Source of the DNA: Planktothrix tepida PCC 9214
GTDB taxonomy: Bacteria; Cyanobacteriota; Cyanobacteriia; Cyanobacteriales; Microcoleaceae
Reading direction: 5' to 3'
Assembly: GCF_900009145.1 (NCBI RefSeq)
Contig: NZ_LN889802.1
Span: forward strand, 711,068 to 751,772
Length of the DNA: 40,705 nt
Shown here: positions 18,316-27,366 of the stretch, one piece after another
How positions within the stretch are numbered: the first letter of the stretch is position 1
How the letters are laid out: each line of letters begins with the position of its first letter
Translations under genes and position numbers: made by a program
Notes under the pieces: model-generated
The model's database searches: none
Told to the model about the DNA's origin: nothing
Seen by the model: the letters and a program-made list of their open reading frames with translations, nothing else

Positions 18316-18411
18316 AATTTCAGTCATCGGTCAACCGTCAACCGTCAACAACTCCTATCTTCTGTACAATTGAATCAAGAAACTTTTATTGTAGAGTTGT
18401 AATCTTAATCG

Positions 18412-20241
18412 ATGTCTATAGCAGAGTCCGATGGTTCTCAAGAGCCATTAGAGAAAAAAGTCCATTTGCCAAAAACCAGTGAATCTGAAGCCTTAAAGCG
18501 GATTCGCCATACTGCTTCCCACGTTATGGCAATGGCAGTACAAAAACTGTTTCCCAAGGCACAAGTTACCATTGGCCCTTGGATTGAAAATGGGTTTTAT
18601 TATGACTTTGATAGTCCTGAACCCTTTACTGAGAAGGATTTGAAAGCCATTCACAAAGAAATGGTTAAGATTATCAAGCGTAAACTTCCGGTAATTCGAG
18701 AAGAAGTCAGTCGGGAAGACGCCCAAGCACGAATTCAGAAACTTGGAGAACCTTATAAACTGGAAATCCTCGAAGGCTTACAGGAACCCATTACCTTATA
18801 TCATTTAGGAGATCAATGGTGGGATTTGTGTGCAGGGCCCCACGTTGAAAATACCTCTGAGATTGACCATAATGCCATTGAACTTGAAAGTGTAGCCGGG
18901 GCTTATTGGCGAGGAGATGAAACCAAAGCTCAACTGCAACGGATTTATGGGACAGCGTGGGAAACTCCCGAACAATTAGCGGAATATAAACGCCGGAAGG
19001 AAGAAGCCCTCCGACGTGACCATCGCCGCTTAGGAAAAGAGTTAGGATTATTTATTTTTTCTGATTTAGTCGGGCCAGGATTACCCTTATGGACACCGAA
19101 AGGAACTTTATTACGTAGTACCTTAGAGGATTTCCTCAAACAAGAACAAATCAAGCGGGGTTATTTGGGTGTCACGACTCCCCATATTGGTCGAGTCGAT
19201 TTATTTAAAACATCGGGACATTGGCAGAAGTATAAAGAAGATATGTTTCCGATGATGGCTGAGGACAGCGAAGCGGAGGAAAAGGAACAAGGGTTTGTCC
19301 TTAAACCGATGAACTGTCCTTTTCATATCCAAATCTATAAGAGTGAATTACGTTCCTATCGAGAACTTCCCATGCGGTTAGCGGAGTTTGGGACAGTCTA
19401 TCGTTATGAACAATCAGGAGAATTAGGGGGGTTAACTCGTGTTCGAGGGTTTACCGTCGATGACTCCCATTTATTCGTCACTCCTGAACAGTTGGAAGAT
19501 GAATTTATCAAAGTTGTGGATTTGATTCTCTCTGTATTTAGAAGTCTACAACTCAAGAACTTTAAAGCGAGATTAAGTTTCCGTGACCCGAATTCTGACA
19601 AATATATCGGGTCGGATGAGGTTTGGGATAAATCCGAATCAGCCATTCGTCGGGCGGTGGAAACCTTGGGAATGAACTATTTTGAGGGAATTGGAGAAGC
19701 TGCATTTTATGGCCCCAAATTAGACTTTATTTTCCAAGATGCCTTAGACCGGGAATGGCAGTTGGGAACAGTTCAGGTGGACTACAATTTACCCGAACGT
19801 TTTGACTTAGAATATGTAGCCGAAGATGGCAGTCGTCAACGTCCGGTGATGATACACCGTGCGCCCTTTGGCTCTCTGGAACGATTAGTGGGAATATTAA
19901 TAGAGGAATATGCCGGGGATTTCCCGTTATGGTTAGCCCCAGTCCAGTTCCGGCTCTTACCCGTCAGTCAAGATTTCTTACCCTTTGCCCAAGAAATTGC
20001 CCTGAAATTACGGTCTGTTGGCGTTCGTGCCGAAGCGGATGCCAGTAATGAACGCTTAGGGAAATTAATTCGCAATGCTGAGAAGGATAAAATTCCGGTC
20101 ATGGCCGTTGTCGGGGCTAAGGAAGTTGAGTCCAATTGCTTGAATATTAGAACTCGTGCTAATGGAGAATTAGGCGCTATTCCTGTTGAAGATGTGATGA
20201 CACGGATGCAACAGGCTATTTCTAATTACAGCAATTTCTGA
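18412..20241 (+). CDS. thrS: Threonyl-tRNA synthetase
   Basis: 609-aa class II synthetase, charging tRNA-Thr. The N-terminal TGS domain of E. coli ThrRS is absent, as in many cyanobacteria. The editing domain is present (HTASHVMAMA, with zinc/editing residues; WDLCAGPHV near 140). The catalytic core has motif 1 at about 250-290, the MNCPFHIQIYKSE zinc-Cys region, motif 2 GTVYRYEQSGELGGLTRVRGF, and motif 3 MIHRAPFGSLERLVGILIEEY. The C-terminal anticodon domain (LPVSQDFL…AVVGAKEVE) is complete. ATG 18412 is the start used; upstream bases carry only a weak GAG. There is no T-box; the leader holds a small hairpin repeat. Confidence 0.97.
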   Translation: MSIAESDGSQEPLEKKVHLPKTSESEALKRIRHTASHVMAMAVQKLFPKAQVTIGPWIENGFYYDFDSPEPFTEKDLKAIHKEMVKIIKRKLPVIREEVSREDAQARIQKLGEPYKLEILEGLQEPITLYHLGDQWWDLCAGPHVENTSEIDHNAIELESVAGAYWRGDETKAQLQRIYGTAWETPEQLAEYKRRKEEALRRDHRRLGKELGLFIFSDLVGPGLPLWTPKGTLLRSTLEDFLKQEQIKRGYLGVTTPHIGRVDLFKTSGHWQKYKEDMFPMMAEDSEAEEKEQGFVLKPMNCPFHIQIYKSELRSYRELPMRLAEFGTVYRYEQSGELGGLTRVRGFTVDDSHLFVTPEQLEDEFIKVVDLILSVFRSLQLKNFKARLSFRDPNSDKYIGSDEVWDKSESAIRRAVETLGMNYFEGIGEAAFYGPKLDFIFQDALDREWQLGTVQVDYNLPERFDLEYVAEDGSRQRPVMIHRAPFGSLERLVGILIEEYAGDFPLWLAPVQFRLLPVSQDFLPFAQEIALKLRSVGVRAEADASNERLGKLIRNAEKDKIPVMAVVGAKEVESNCLNIRTRANGELGAIPVEDVMTRMQQAISNYSNF

Positions 20242-20266
20242 ATCTGATCAAGATGCAGAGCGAGAA

Positions 20267-20298
20267 CCAGACCTAGAAATCTGATATTATCGGTCTGG
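20267..20298 (+). terminator. Hairpin CCAGACC/GGTCTGG after thrS
   Basis: CCAGACC (20267-20273) and GGTCTGG (20292-20298) form a 7-bp stem 26 bases after the thrS stop. No T tract follows, so termination is uncertain. The rest of the gap up to 20487 carries repeated ACTATAA words before the antitoxin. Confidence 0.4.
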
Positions 20299-20487
20299 CA
20301 TGACTATACGCTGGATTTGAAATCATGACTGAAGCATTCGACCTTCTGGGGACAATTCCCATCAGGAAATATAATTTATGTTTTATTGTAGCCCCCTCAT
20401 CCCTTGATGAAGTCGGGGTTAACCGCTTATTTCGGGTGCTTCAGTTATTGAAAACTATAATAACTATAAAAAAAACCCAAAAAGATT

Positions 20488-20676
20488 ATGAGTACAACCA
20501 AAAAGGAAGTAGAATCTTTGTTGAAGAACCTACCGGATGATTGTTCTCTGGAAGATGTGCAATACCATCTTTATGTAATCGAAAAAGTCCGTCATGGGCT
20601 TACGATTCACGAAACGACCAGGAATCTCATACAAGAGGAAGCAGAAGGTTTATTAAGTAAATGGGTTATCAAGTAG
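20488..20676 (+). CDS. Antitoxin of a RelE/ParE-type toxin-antitoxin pair
   Basis: 62 aa. VESLLKNLPDDCSLEDVQYHLYVIEKVRHGL matches the short antitoxin-like proteins found before RelE/ParE toxins in cyanobacteria. The acidic, helical middle would wrap the toxin. It has no obvious ribbon-helix-helix or HTH. The start ATG 20488 is used; the 3' end overlaps the toxin start by 16 bases, so translation is coupled. Two tandem ACTATAA words sit just upstream, with TATAAT at 20456-20461 as a possible -10. Confidence 0.75.
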   Translation: MSTTKKEVESLLKNLPDDCSLEDVQYHLYVIEKVRHGLTIHETTRNLIQEEAEGLLSKWVIK

Positions 20677-20963
20677 TTTGGTCGCCTCAAGCCATTGATG
20701 ATATTGATGCAATTGCTGCTTACATTGCACGAGATTCAATTTCTTATGCGGCGGCGGTTGTCCAAAGAATCATTGAAGTTACACGGAACTTGAGATTATC
20801 TCCTGAAGCGGGAATTATTGTTCAAGAATTTGGCGACGAAACCATCCGTGAACAATTTGCTTACACCTACCGAATCATTTATCAAATCCAAGACGACATT
20901 GTTACCATTGCCGCCGTGATTCACGGTAAAACGTTATTAAAATTTGAATTGAGTCAGCAGTAA
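20661..20963 (+). CDS. RelE/ParE superfamily toxin
   Basis: 100 aa. It shows the fold pattern of the family: YQVVWSPQAIDDIDAIAAYIARDS, then a long helix, then SPEAGIIVQEFGDETIREQFAYTYRIIYQIQDDIVTIAAVIHGKTLL. Conserved features are the IREQF…YRIIY strand pair and the C-terminal VIHG. Family members cut mRNA on the ribosome (RelE) or poison gyrase (ParE); the sequence here does not settle which. It overlaps the antitoxin by 16 bases and ends against a palindromic repeat. Confidence 0.9.
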   Translation: MGYQVVWSPQAIDDIDAIAAYIARDSISYAAAVVQRIIEVTRNLRLSPEAGIIVQEFGDETIREQFAYTYRIIYQIQDDIVTIAAVIHGKTLLKFELSQQ

Positions 20964-20981
20964 ATTCATCTTTTTCCCCCC

Positions 20982-21009
20982 GTAGAGACGTGCCATGGCG
21001 CGTCTTTAC
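20982..21009. repeat. Palindromic GTAGAGACG-TGCCATGGC-GCGTCTTTAC repeat
   Basis: A near-perfect 28-bp palindrome (GTAGAGACG with CGTCTTTAC, centre CCATGG). It belongs to a known type of dispersed palindrome in cyanobacterial genomes. It lies between the convergent toxin and Uma2 genes and includes the Uma2 stop codon (21006-21008), so it can act as a shared transcript end. Confidence 0.75.
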
Positions 21010-21641
21010 TCATTTAAGGTTTGACGGAATGATTTTGCTGCAATTAAAGGATTAGGATGTTGTACAAATTCCGCTAATACGGTTAAATTGAGAGAGGGAA
21101 GCAGTTCACTATTTTTGATTAATTCATAGCCTGATGTTTGCTGAAATTGTTCTATAGTTTCAGACCGAAAATGATAAACTTGAAACTGATTATTTTGCCA
21201 AAACCACACTTCACGGACTCCCAATCTTTGATAAACTTCTAAGCGATTAATTCCACCACTGGTAATGATAACTTCTATCGCTAAATCAGGAATTTCTTTA
21301 TTGCTTCCAATACAATAACTTTCATCCGGTTCAGTTCCACCTCTTTGTTCTGGGTTCCGCAAGGTCATGGAACCTGTGGGATAATATTCGGTATTTGTTT
21401 CTAAAAAATAAATGAGTAATAAATCCCCAATTCGGGTTTTAATACTTTCATGATTGCGACTGGGTGACATAACTTCTAAAATTCCATCTAAATAGGTCAA
21501 GCGAAACTCCAAACTATCTTGTAATTGAGTTAATAACCTTTCATAATATTGCCAAGTCACCTTATCTGTGATGTAACGAACCTCGGAACCTTGTAAATTT
21601 TCTTCAGGATTAAGTAATGTTTCGAGTTTACTAGCTAACAT
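21006..21641 (-). CDS. Uma2 family (DUF820) PD-(D/E)XK endonuclease-like protein
   Basis: 211 aa. Core motifs are LDGILEVMSPSRNHESI, LRNPEQRGGTEPDESYCI, and IPDLAIEVIITSGGINRLEVYQRLGVREVWFW. The P-D, E-V-x and later K/E residues fit the restriction-endonuclease-like fold of Uma2. The family is greatly expanded in cyanobacteria, with unproven function, and some members have been linked to mobile elements. Typical length is 180-220 aa. It is convergent with the toxin gene; the next gene (epimerase) lies 76 bases upstream on the same strand. Confidence 0.92.
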   Translation of the reverse strand: MLASKLETLLNPEENLQGSEVRYITDKVTWQYYERLLTQLQDSLEFRLTYLDGILEVMSPSRNHESIKTRIGDLLLIYFLETNTEYYPTGSMTLRNPEQRGGTEPDESYCIGSNKEIPDLAIEVIITSGGINRLEVYQRLGVREVWFWQNNQFQVYHFRSETIEQFQQTSGYELIKNSELLPSLNLTVLAEFVQHPNPLIAAKSFRQTLNE

Positions 21642-21716
21642 TGTTAAATCTCCTTTTTATAAAATTATATCCGATTTTTTCATTGATTTTTGCACGAATA
21701 GTCCATCCGAACCCAC

Positions 21717-22670
21717 CTAATTTTTAATTTGACTTAATTTTAAAACATCCGTAAAGGTTGCACAATAGCCGGGTAAATCATACACCGCAGGATGAACAGG
21801 ATTTTGATAGGTAAAATGGCGATAATCGAGGCAAAATCTATCCCAGTCTGCCATTTGTATTTTAAATAGCCAGATAAAAAAGTTTGCTAATCTCGGTGAT
21901 AAATTCAAGCGGAAATAAATGGGTTTCTGATAATATTGACAAGCGGTTTCTACAGCTTGATTTAAGGTTATTTCTGGATTTCCTAAAACAAATTGTTCTG
22001 TTTCCTGGGAAATAGGAGGATGATTCACTAAATAATATACCACTGTTGCAATATCAGCAGCATGAATAAAATGAAAACTCGCATCGGCTTGAAACCATCG
22101 AATTAAATTAATCCATTTAACCACATCAGAAATACCTCCTGATAAATGGGAATAGGGTTTATTATCCTCTCCTCCTAATACTAAAGTCGGAAATAATACC
22201 CTTAACGGAGGAATCTGAGGCGTTATTTTGAGTAATTCCTGTAAACATTCATATTTAGTTCTAATATAATCCGTGCCAATTTCGCCTGCTTCGGGTAATA
22301 AATTATTATTTTGATCTAAAATACTAGCCGTTGAAAAATATAATATTTGTTCACAAATTTTAGGATTTAATAATTTTACTAATTCTAAATTAGCTTTAAC
22401 ATTAATCTCTAAAACCTCTTGATATCCCCCCCAAGCTGTAGCAATTAAAATCGCTATATTAATAGTAGATAATAAATCTTTAAATTGATTGATGTCTCTT
22501 AAATTACCTTGAAGAATATGAATATCGGGACGATACTTATAATTAAAACCTAATTTATCAGGATTTCTAACTAATAAAAATAATTCATGTTCGGTATTTT
22601 GAATTAATTTCTCTACAATATAATGACCAATACAACCACTCGCACCTGTAATAAAAATTCGTTTTTTCAT
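21717..22670 (-). CDS. NAD(P)-dependent epimerase/dehydratase (extended SDR)
   Basis: 317 aa. The nucleotide loop ITGASGCIGHYIVEKL lies at residues 7-22. IHILQGNLRD, STASILD and the catalytic YIRTKYECLQ (Y-x-x-x-K) follow, then FPTLVLGG and FHFIHAADIATVVYYL. The substrate cannot be set from the sequence: sugar nucleotide epimerases, reductases and CinnamoylCoA-reductase-like proteins share the pattern. It is soluble, with AT-rich codon use like the neighbours. The upstream hemE is tandem, with a GC-rich hairpin repeat between. Confidence 0.85.
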   Translation of the reverse strand: MKKRIFITGASGCIGHYIVEKLIQNTEHELFLLVRNPDKLGFNYKYRPDIHILQGNLRDINQFKDLLSTINIAILIATAWGGYQEVLEINVKANLELVKLLNPKICEQILYFSTASILDQNNNLLPEAGEIGTDYIRTKYECLQELLKITPQIPPLRVLFPTLVLGGEDNKPYSHLSGGISDVVKWINLIRWFQADASFHFIHAADIATVVYYLVNHPPISQETEQFVLGNPEITLNQAVETACQYYQKPIYFRLNLSPRLANFFIWLFKIQMADWDRFCLDYRHFTYQNPVHPAVYDLPGYCATFTDVLKLSQIKN

Positions 22671-22738
22671 AAAACGTAGTGATGATTTCAGTAATCAACG
22701 ATTCTTTTCCCTTAGTTTGTCCTTTTTTTTACGGGTAG

Positions 22739-22757
22739 GGGCGGGGTTTTCCCGCCC
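22739..22757. repeat. GGGCGGG-GTTTT-CCCGCCC hairpin
   Basis: A 7-bp perfect GC stem in an AT-rich gap between hemE and the epimerase gene, 27 bases after the hemE stop. It is of a type common between cyanobacterial genes and probably ends hemE transcription. A T8 run lies on the other side (22722-22729), which reads as A8 on the hemE strand. Confidence 0.6.
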
Positions 22758-22783
22758 TTGATACGCGGAAAAAAACAACAAAT

Positions 22784-23848
22784 TTAGGCGTGAACGCTTA
22801 ATAATTGATCCGCTTGTTTTGCTGTTTCAAAGAAATAAGCAACGTTTTCTTCGGGGGTATTTTGAAGTACACCATGCCCTAAATTGAGGATATGACCTCG
22901 ATTTCCCGCTTTTTTAATAGTATCTAAAATGCGATCACGAATCATGTCTTTTGAGCCGAATAAAATACAAGGATCAAGATTTCCTTGAACCCCAATATTT
23001 TGACCCAAACGTTGACGTGCATCCGCCATATCAACCATCCAGTCAACGCTGACAAAATCAAACCCGGTTTTAGCAATTCGTTCTAATAATCCCGAACTCC
23101 CACTAATATAAAGAATTAAAGGCGTATCAGGATGAGTTTGTTTGACTTGATCAACTACTCGTTTTTGATAAGGAAGGGCAAAAACTTCATAATCTTGGGG
23201 GCTTAATTGACCCGCCCAAGAATCAAACATTTGAATCACTTGCGCGCCAGAATCAATTTGATAACGCACATAAACAGCGATCGCATCTGCAACTTTTTCT
23301 AAGAATTTATGCAAAATTGCAGGTTCAGAAAATGCCATTTTTTTAATTACAGCATAATCTTTAGAACTTTTACCTTCAATAGCATAAGCCGCTAACGTCC
23401 AAGGCGCACCTACAAACCCTAAAACAGCAGCTTGATTTCCCACTTCCCGCCGTAACGTTTGCAGAATTTCCCGAATAAAAGGTAAGCTTTCTTCCGGTTC
23501 AATAGGATGCAGTTTTTCAACTTGTTCTAAACTGCGAATGGGCGGATCAATAATAGGCCCTTTGCTTTCGATAATATCGAAATTAATGCCAATTCCAGGT
23601 AGAGGCGTTAAAATATCAGAAAACAAAATCACGCCATCCGGTTGAAAGGCGCGGAAGGGTTGCAGGGAAATTTCAACGGCGATATCTGTTTTTTCAGAGC
23701 GTTCCCGGAAGGAAGGGTATTTTTCCCGTAGATCACGATATGCTTTCATATAGCGACCCGCCTGTCGCATCATCCACACGGGGGGACGATCCAGTTTTTC
23801 ACCACGAGCAGCACGCAACAGATAGGGAATTTGGGTCGGTTCGGTCAT
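22784..23848 (-). CDS. hemE: Uroporphyrinogen decarboxylase
   Basis: 354-aa enzyme turning uroporphyrinogen III into coproporphyrinogen III, shared by heme and chlorophyll synthesis. N-terminal [25 protein letters not shown] carries the substrate-binding Arg residues of the PVWxMRQAGRY signature; [16 protein letters not shown] gives the catalytic Asp; [16 protein letters not shown] is the second signature. The C-terminus has [10 protein letters not shown] and [18 protein letters not shown]. It is complete and normal in length. It is one of two tetrapyrrole genes here (with por), though the two are far apart. Confidence 0.97.
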   Translation of the reverse strand: MTEPTQIPYLLRAARGEKLDRPPVWMMRQAGRYMKAYRDLREKYPSFRERSEKTDIAVEISLQPFRAFQPDGVILFSDILTPLPGIGINFDIIESKGPIIDPPIRSLEQVEKLHPIEPEESLPFIREILQTLRREVGNQAAVLGFVGAPWTLAAYAIEGKSSKDYAVIKKMAFSEPAILHKFLEKVADAIAVYVRYQIDSGAQVIQMFDSWAGQLSPQDYEVFALPYQKRVVDQVKQTHPDTPLILYISGSSGLLERIAKTGFDFVSVDWMVDMADARQRLGQNIGVQGNLDPCILFGSKDMIRDRILDTIKKAGNRGHILNLGHGVLQNTPEENVAYFFETAKQADQLLSVHA

Positions 23849-23977
23849 TTTAACGTTACTAAAAGTTTAAAAAAGTTTTTAGGCCAATCCTTAGCTTACC
23901 ACTGAAGGGGATTGACCGTTGACTGTTAACGCTTAACTGTATTCTTCCCCTCCTTCTCCCTTGCGTCCCCTGCTTCC

Positions 23978-26131
23978 CTATTTCTTCCCTTCTGGCGGTG
24001 GACAGTCGGGGTGAATGCCGCCTTGAGCGCAAATGTATTTAATTTGGGTCTCATCCAAATTAATTGCGTTGCTAAAATCTACATTTTTGAGACGGTTTGA
24101 TTGAGCAGTTTCGTCAGGTTTAGAAATAAATTGATCGGATTTATTTTGTTGAGGAGAAACAAAGATTGCGCCTTTAAAATTGGTTCCGTCTAATTTGGCT
24201 CCTTGAAAATTAACTAAGCTTAAATTAGTATTTTTTAGATTAGCATCTTGCAAGCGGGCATTTTTGAAGTTAGAACCCGTGAGTTGAGCGGATGTCAAGT
24301 CGGCTTCTTGCAAATTTGCTCCCGTAAAATTAACCGCCGATAGGTCAGCATTTTTAAAGTTAGCTTGTTTTAAATTTCCCGATTGAAAATTTGCACCAGG
24401 GGCTTTGGCTTCACTGAAACGAGCTAACTTTAAATTTCCATTCGAGAAATTAGCACTGGATAATTCCGCACCTGTAAATTTGGCATCCGTCAAATTCGCT
24501 TGTTGGAAATTTGATCCTAATAATTTAGCACTGCTGAAATTAGCTCCCGTTAAATCAGCTTCCGATAAATTAGCTTTATTAAGATTCGATTTTAAAAAGT
24601 TACTGTATTTTAACAGAGTATTACTTAAGAACGCCCCTGTTAAATCAGCTTCCGTTAAATCAGCCCCACTTAAATCTGAAATCCAATCATCAAAGGTTCC
24701 CAACCGTCCATCTTCACCCGCACTTGCAAATCGACTATTTTTCAAGCTGGCTTTCGTCAGGCTAGTATTTTTAAAGTTAATTCCCGATAAATCGGTTTGT
24801 TCTAAAACCAAAGTAAATTGAACGGGTGGGGTTGTATTTTGTCCTAAATCAATCCGACTTAAATCAACATTATAAACAAAACCACCATAAACTTTCAGAA
24901 TTTTACTGATTGCTCGTTGGGTGGCTTGTTGTCGCTGTCCCGTTAAAAGTTTTTCTTGATTTTCTGCTCCAAATTGCATCGAATCTAAATCATTTTTCAG
25001 AGCTTGATTTAATTTTCTTAAATCCGGTAAGGCTTCTGGGCCGGTACTAACTAATGCTTGTTGGATAACATCAATTAAGACGGGGTTTTGTTCCTGAGCT
25101 AATAAATCCACTAATAAGGGAATTGCACGGGGATCTTTAATCGCACCTAACGCTAAAATTGCTCCTCGTTTTTGGTCTACATTCGTGGAGGCATTGGGGG
25201 ATAATTTACTGACTAAAGCCAGAAAAACTTCGTTATCCTGTTGTTGAAATTCTCGACGATTGGCTTGATTTTGAATATAAATTTGAGTCCCGACAAAGGT
25301 TCCTAAGACGGCTGCCATACTGGCACTACTGACAATAATTAAGGTTAATCCTGGATGTTGACGCATCCACGCCCATAAATTAAACTCCGATTTTGGGGTC
25401 TCTGGGTTAAGAACAATGGCATGAACCGCATCATCTTCTGCGATCCAATCATAATTAGTAAAGGGATTAAACACTAAAATAGGGGGGGCTTCTTGTACGG
25501 AAGTTCCTGCTAATAAATCATGTCCAGTCCGACCTTGAAATCGTTTCGCGATCAACGCATCTCCTAATAAAGTGGCACCGGATAAAGCCCCTAAAATTAA
25601 TAAATTGGGATAGGCCCCCGTGACTTGCCAAAGACCATAAGCAATGGCGAATGGAATTCCCCAACGTCCGATTAATTCTCGACGGAGTGCCCGTCCCCAT
25701 CCTGGGGGAAAACCATTCGGATTAATCACTTGTACCCCAAACCACAATTTAGGTAAGGTTTGACCCCGTTTGGCTAATAGATAAAGTTGCCACCCTCCCA
25801 CAACCAGGGGTAAAAGTAATGCACCCGACCACAATAGATTCGTTAAGGGGGCTACTTTGGGACTGCGATCACGGACTGGAATTCCTAAAGTCGCCGCAAC
25901 GGTTTGGGATGTCACCCGCACAACGGGATTCAGAGGGACGGGTTGATCACTGCGGTTGGAGACAACGCCCAGGGTAAAGGGAATTAACCCACTGACCGCA
26001 ACTAAGGAAACCTCCGCCACAAACGCCCCCCAACGCCGAACCCAAAAGGGTACAGGCTTGGATGAAACCTCTGGCCAGGATGAAGGAGATTGAGATTGAT
26101 CGGTGTCTCTACCTACAGTAGGGCTTGTCAT
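23978..26131 (-). CDS. RDD membrane protein fused to HEAT-like and pentapeptide repeats
   Basis: 717 aa. After a polar N-terminus (1-25) comes an RDD-type membrane region (PVPFWVRRWGAFVAEVSLVAVSG; GQTLPKLWFGVQVINPNGFPPGWGRALRRELIGRW) with several hydrophobic helices to about 215. Another membrane helix follows at about 255-285 (LTLIIVSSASMAAVLGTFVG). Residues about 305-370 look HEAT-like (LGAIKDPRAIPLLVDLLAQEQ). From about 425 on there are pentapeptide repeats A(D/N)LxxA (ADLTEADLTGAF, ANFSSAKLLGSNF) forming a right-handed beta helix. It probably displays the repeats from a membrane. The antisense frame is a shadow of the repeats. Confidence 0.9.
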   Translation of the reverse strand: MTSPTVGRDTDQSQSPSSWPEVSSKPVPFWVRRWGAFVAEVSLVAVSGLIPFTLGVVSNRSDQPVPLNPVVRVTSQTVAATLGIPVRDRSPKVAPLTNLLWSGALLLPLVVGGWQLYLLAKRGQTLPKLWFGVQVINPNGFPPGWGRALRRELIGRWGIPFAIAYGLWQVTGAYPNLLILGALSGATLLGDALIAKRFQGRTGHDLLAGTSVQEAPPILVFNPFTNYDWIAEDDAVHAIVLNPETPKSEFNLWAWMRQHPGLTLIIVSSASMAAVLGTFVGTQIYIQNQANRREFQQQDNEVFLALVSKLSPNASTNVDQKRGAILALGAIKDPRAIPLLVDLLAQEQNPVLIDVIQQALVSTGPEALPDLRKLNQALKNDLDSMQFGAENQEKLLTGQRQQATQRAISKILKVYGGFVYNVDLSRIDLGQNTTPPVQFTLVLEQTDLSGINFKNTSLTKASLKNSRFASAGEDGRLGTFDDWISDLSGADLTEADLTGAFLSNTLLKYSNFLKSNLNKANLSEADLTGANFSSAKLLGSNFQQANLTDAKFTGAELSSANFSNGNLKLARFSEAKAPGANFQSGNLKQANFKNADLSAVNFTGANLQEADLTSAQLTGSNFKNARLQDANLKNTNLSLVNFQGAKLDGTNFKGAIFVSPQQNKSDQFISKPDETAQSNRLKNVDFSNAINLDETQIKYICAQGGIHPDCPPPEGKK

Positions 26132-26353
26132 AGTTCAAAATTCCCTGATATGGGTCGTTAAGATTAACAAAATGGAGAAGAATTGAATAGTTAATATGCT
26201 ATAGCGAGTGTATTTTAATCCTGAATTCAAGTGCAAGCCTCAAATCAACAAGATAATAGCAGATAATCGTTCCGGTGGTTGATGAAAAAAAGGTTAATAA
26301 TCTTGATCATTATGAATATACAATTCATTTAGACTTGCTATATTAAACTTGAT

Positions 26354-27028
26354 TTATTTTTGTTGTTGAGTTAATCGCTGTTTTAAGGGTTCTGGATCAC
26401 CTTGACCAACCACTTCACCATTTTCTAATAGAAACGCGCCATCACTATAATTTAATTCCTCTAAACGATGAGTGACCCATAATGCTGTTATTCCTCTGGT
26501 TTTGACTAACCGTTGAACTTCAATCACTAAATCATTTTGACTATCAGGATCTAGTAAAGCCGTGGGTTCATCTAAGAGTAAAACTTCACAATGTCTCGCT
26601 AATGCACCTGCGATCGCAATGCGTTGTTTTTGTCCTCCACTTAAGGCATAAATGGGGCGACGTTGTAACTCTAATAATTTAACCGCAGCTAAAGCATCTT
26701 CTACCCGTTGTTTCACTTCTATCCAAGGTAATTGATCCTCAACTAATCCAAAGGCAACATCCGCCCCCACCGTTGGCATCACTAACTGATGATCAGGATT
26801 TTGAAACACAAACCCCACCCGTCCTTGGGTTTGAATTTCCCCCGACTGAGACTTTAATAATCCGGCTAATAATCGTAATAAGGTTGACTTTCCGCTTCCA
26901 TTTGTCCCCAAAAGCATCCAAAATTCTCCTGGGGGGACATCTAGGGAACAGGATTTTAACACCTGTGCCCCGCTTGGCCAACTAAAGCATAGGTCTTGTA
27001 CCCGTATCGCTGGACTGGAAGATTCCAT
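26354..27028 (-). CDS. ABC transporter ATP-binding protein, ECF/CbiO-like
   Basis: 224 aa. Walker A GTNGSGKST near residues 42-50, Q-loop VFQNPDHQ, signature LSGGQKQRIAIAGALA, Walker B LLLDEPTA and the H-loop VTHRLEEL. QNPDHQLVMPTV with the preceding KSCSLDVPPGEF is typical of energy-coupling factor ATPases (CbiO/EcfA/BioM type), which power vitamin or metal uptake. The membrane T and S components are not in the window, so the substrate is unknown. It is the last gene of a minus-strand run, 17 bases after the UPF0367 stop, and is likely co-transcribed with it. Confidence 0.9.
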   Translation of the reverse strand: MESSSPAIRVQDLCFSWPSGAQVLKSCSLDVPPGEFWMLLGTNGSGKSTLLRLLAGLLKSQSGEIQTQGRVGFVFQNPDHQLVMPTVGADVAFGLVEDQLPWIEVKQRVEDALAAVKLLELQRRPIYALSGGQKQRIAIAGALARHCEVLLLDEPTALLDPDSQNDLVIEVQRLVKTRGITALWVTHRLEELNYSDGAFLLENGEVVGQGDPEPLKQRLTQQQK

Positions 27029-27045
27029 GCTTGTTGTGATTTCCT

Positions 27046-27315
27046 TTACTCTGCGGTTAAACCAACAAACCCAGGCGTTCTTCCGGCGGCATTTCCCCCC
27101 AATTTGTCCGAAATTTGCACCGCAGAAATTTCACTGCTGAGAATTGCTAGTTTTTTCTCGGTCATCTTATCACAGGTAAATTCTAAGATTTGAGGCGTTC
27201 CTCCCCGTAAGACCTCTAAAATGTGACTGTAAACGGCTTCTGCATCTTCGGCAGATTTTTTTTGAATGGACAACGGGATGGCTGTGTATTTAACAATAAT
27301 GTCTACGGTGAACAT
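27046..27315 (-). CDS. UPF0367 family protein
   Basis: 89 aa, with MFTVDIIVKYTAIPLSIQKKSAEDAEAVY, GGTPQILEFTCDKMTEKKLAILSSEISAVQI and a C-terminal GRTPGF. This is the cyanobacteria/plastid UPF0367 family, of unknown function; length and order match. Soluble. It sits between DUF2237 (51 bases upstream) and the ABC ATPase, probably one operon. Confidence 0.93.
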   Translation of the reverse strand: MFTVDIIVKYTAIPLSIQKKSAEDAEAVYSHILEVLRGGTPQILEFTCDKMTEKKLAILSSEISAVQISDKLGGNAAGRTPGFVGLTAE

Positions 27316-27366
27316 AGGATCTCAAAAACAGTTAAGAATTTCAATTTCTTACTATATCGTTTTCAG

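Noticed and set aside
18204-18411. T-box or other riboswitch before thrS
   Set aside because: No T-box core sequence or specifier stem; only a dispersed palindrome and a short tandem repeat are seen.
20325-20540. Plus-strand 71-aa frame before the antitoxin
   Set aside because: It overlaps the antitoxin start in another frame, with low-complexity Ile/Lys end and no recognisable domain.
24405-24821. Plus-strand 138-aa frame
   Set aside because: Shadow of the pentapeptide repeats on the other strand.
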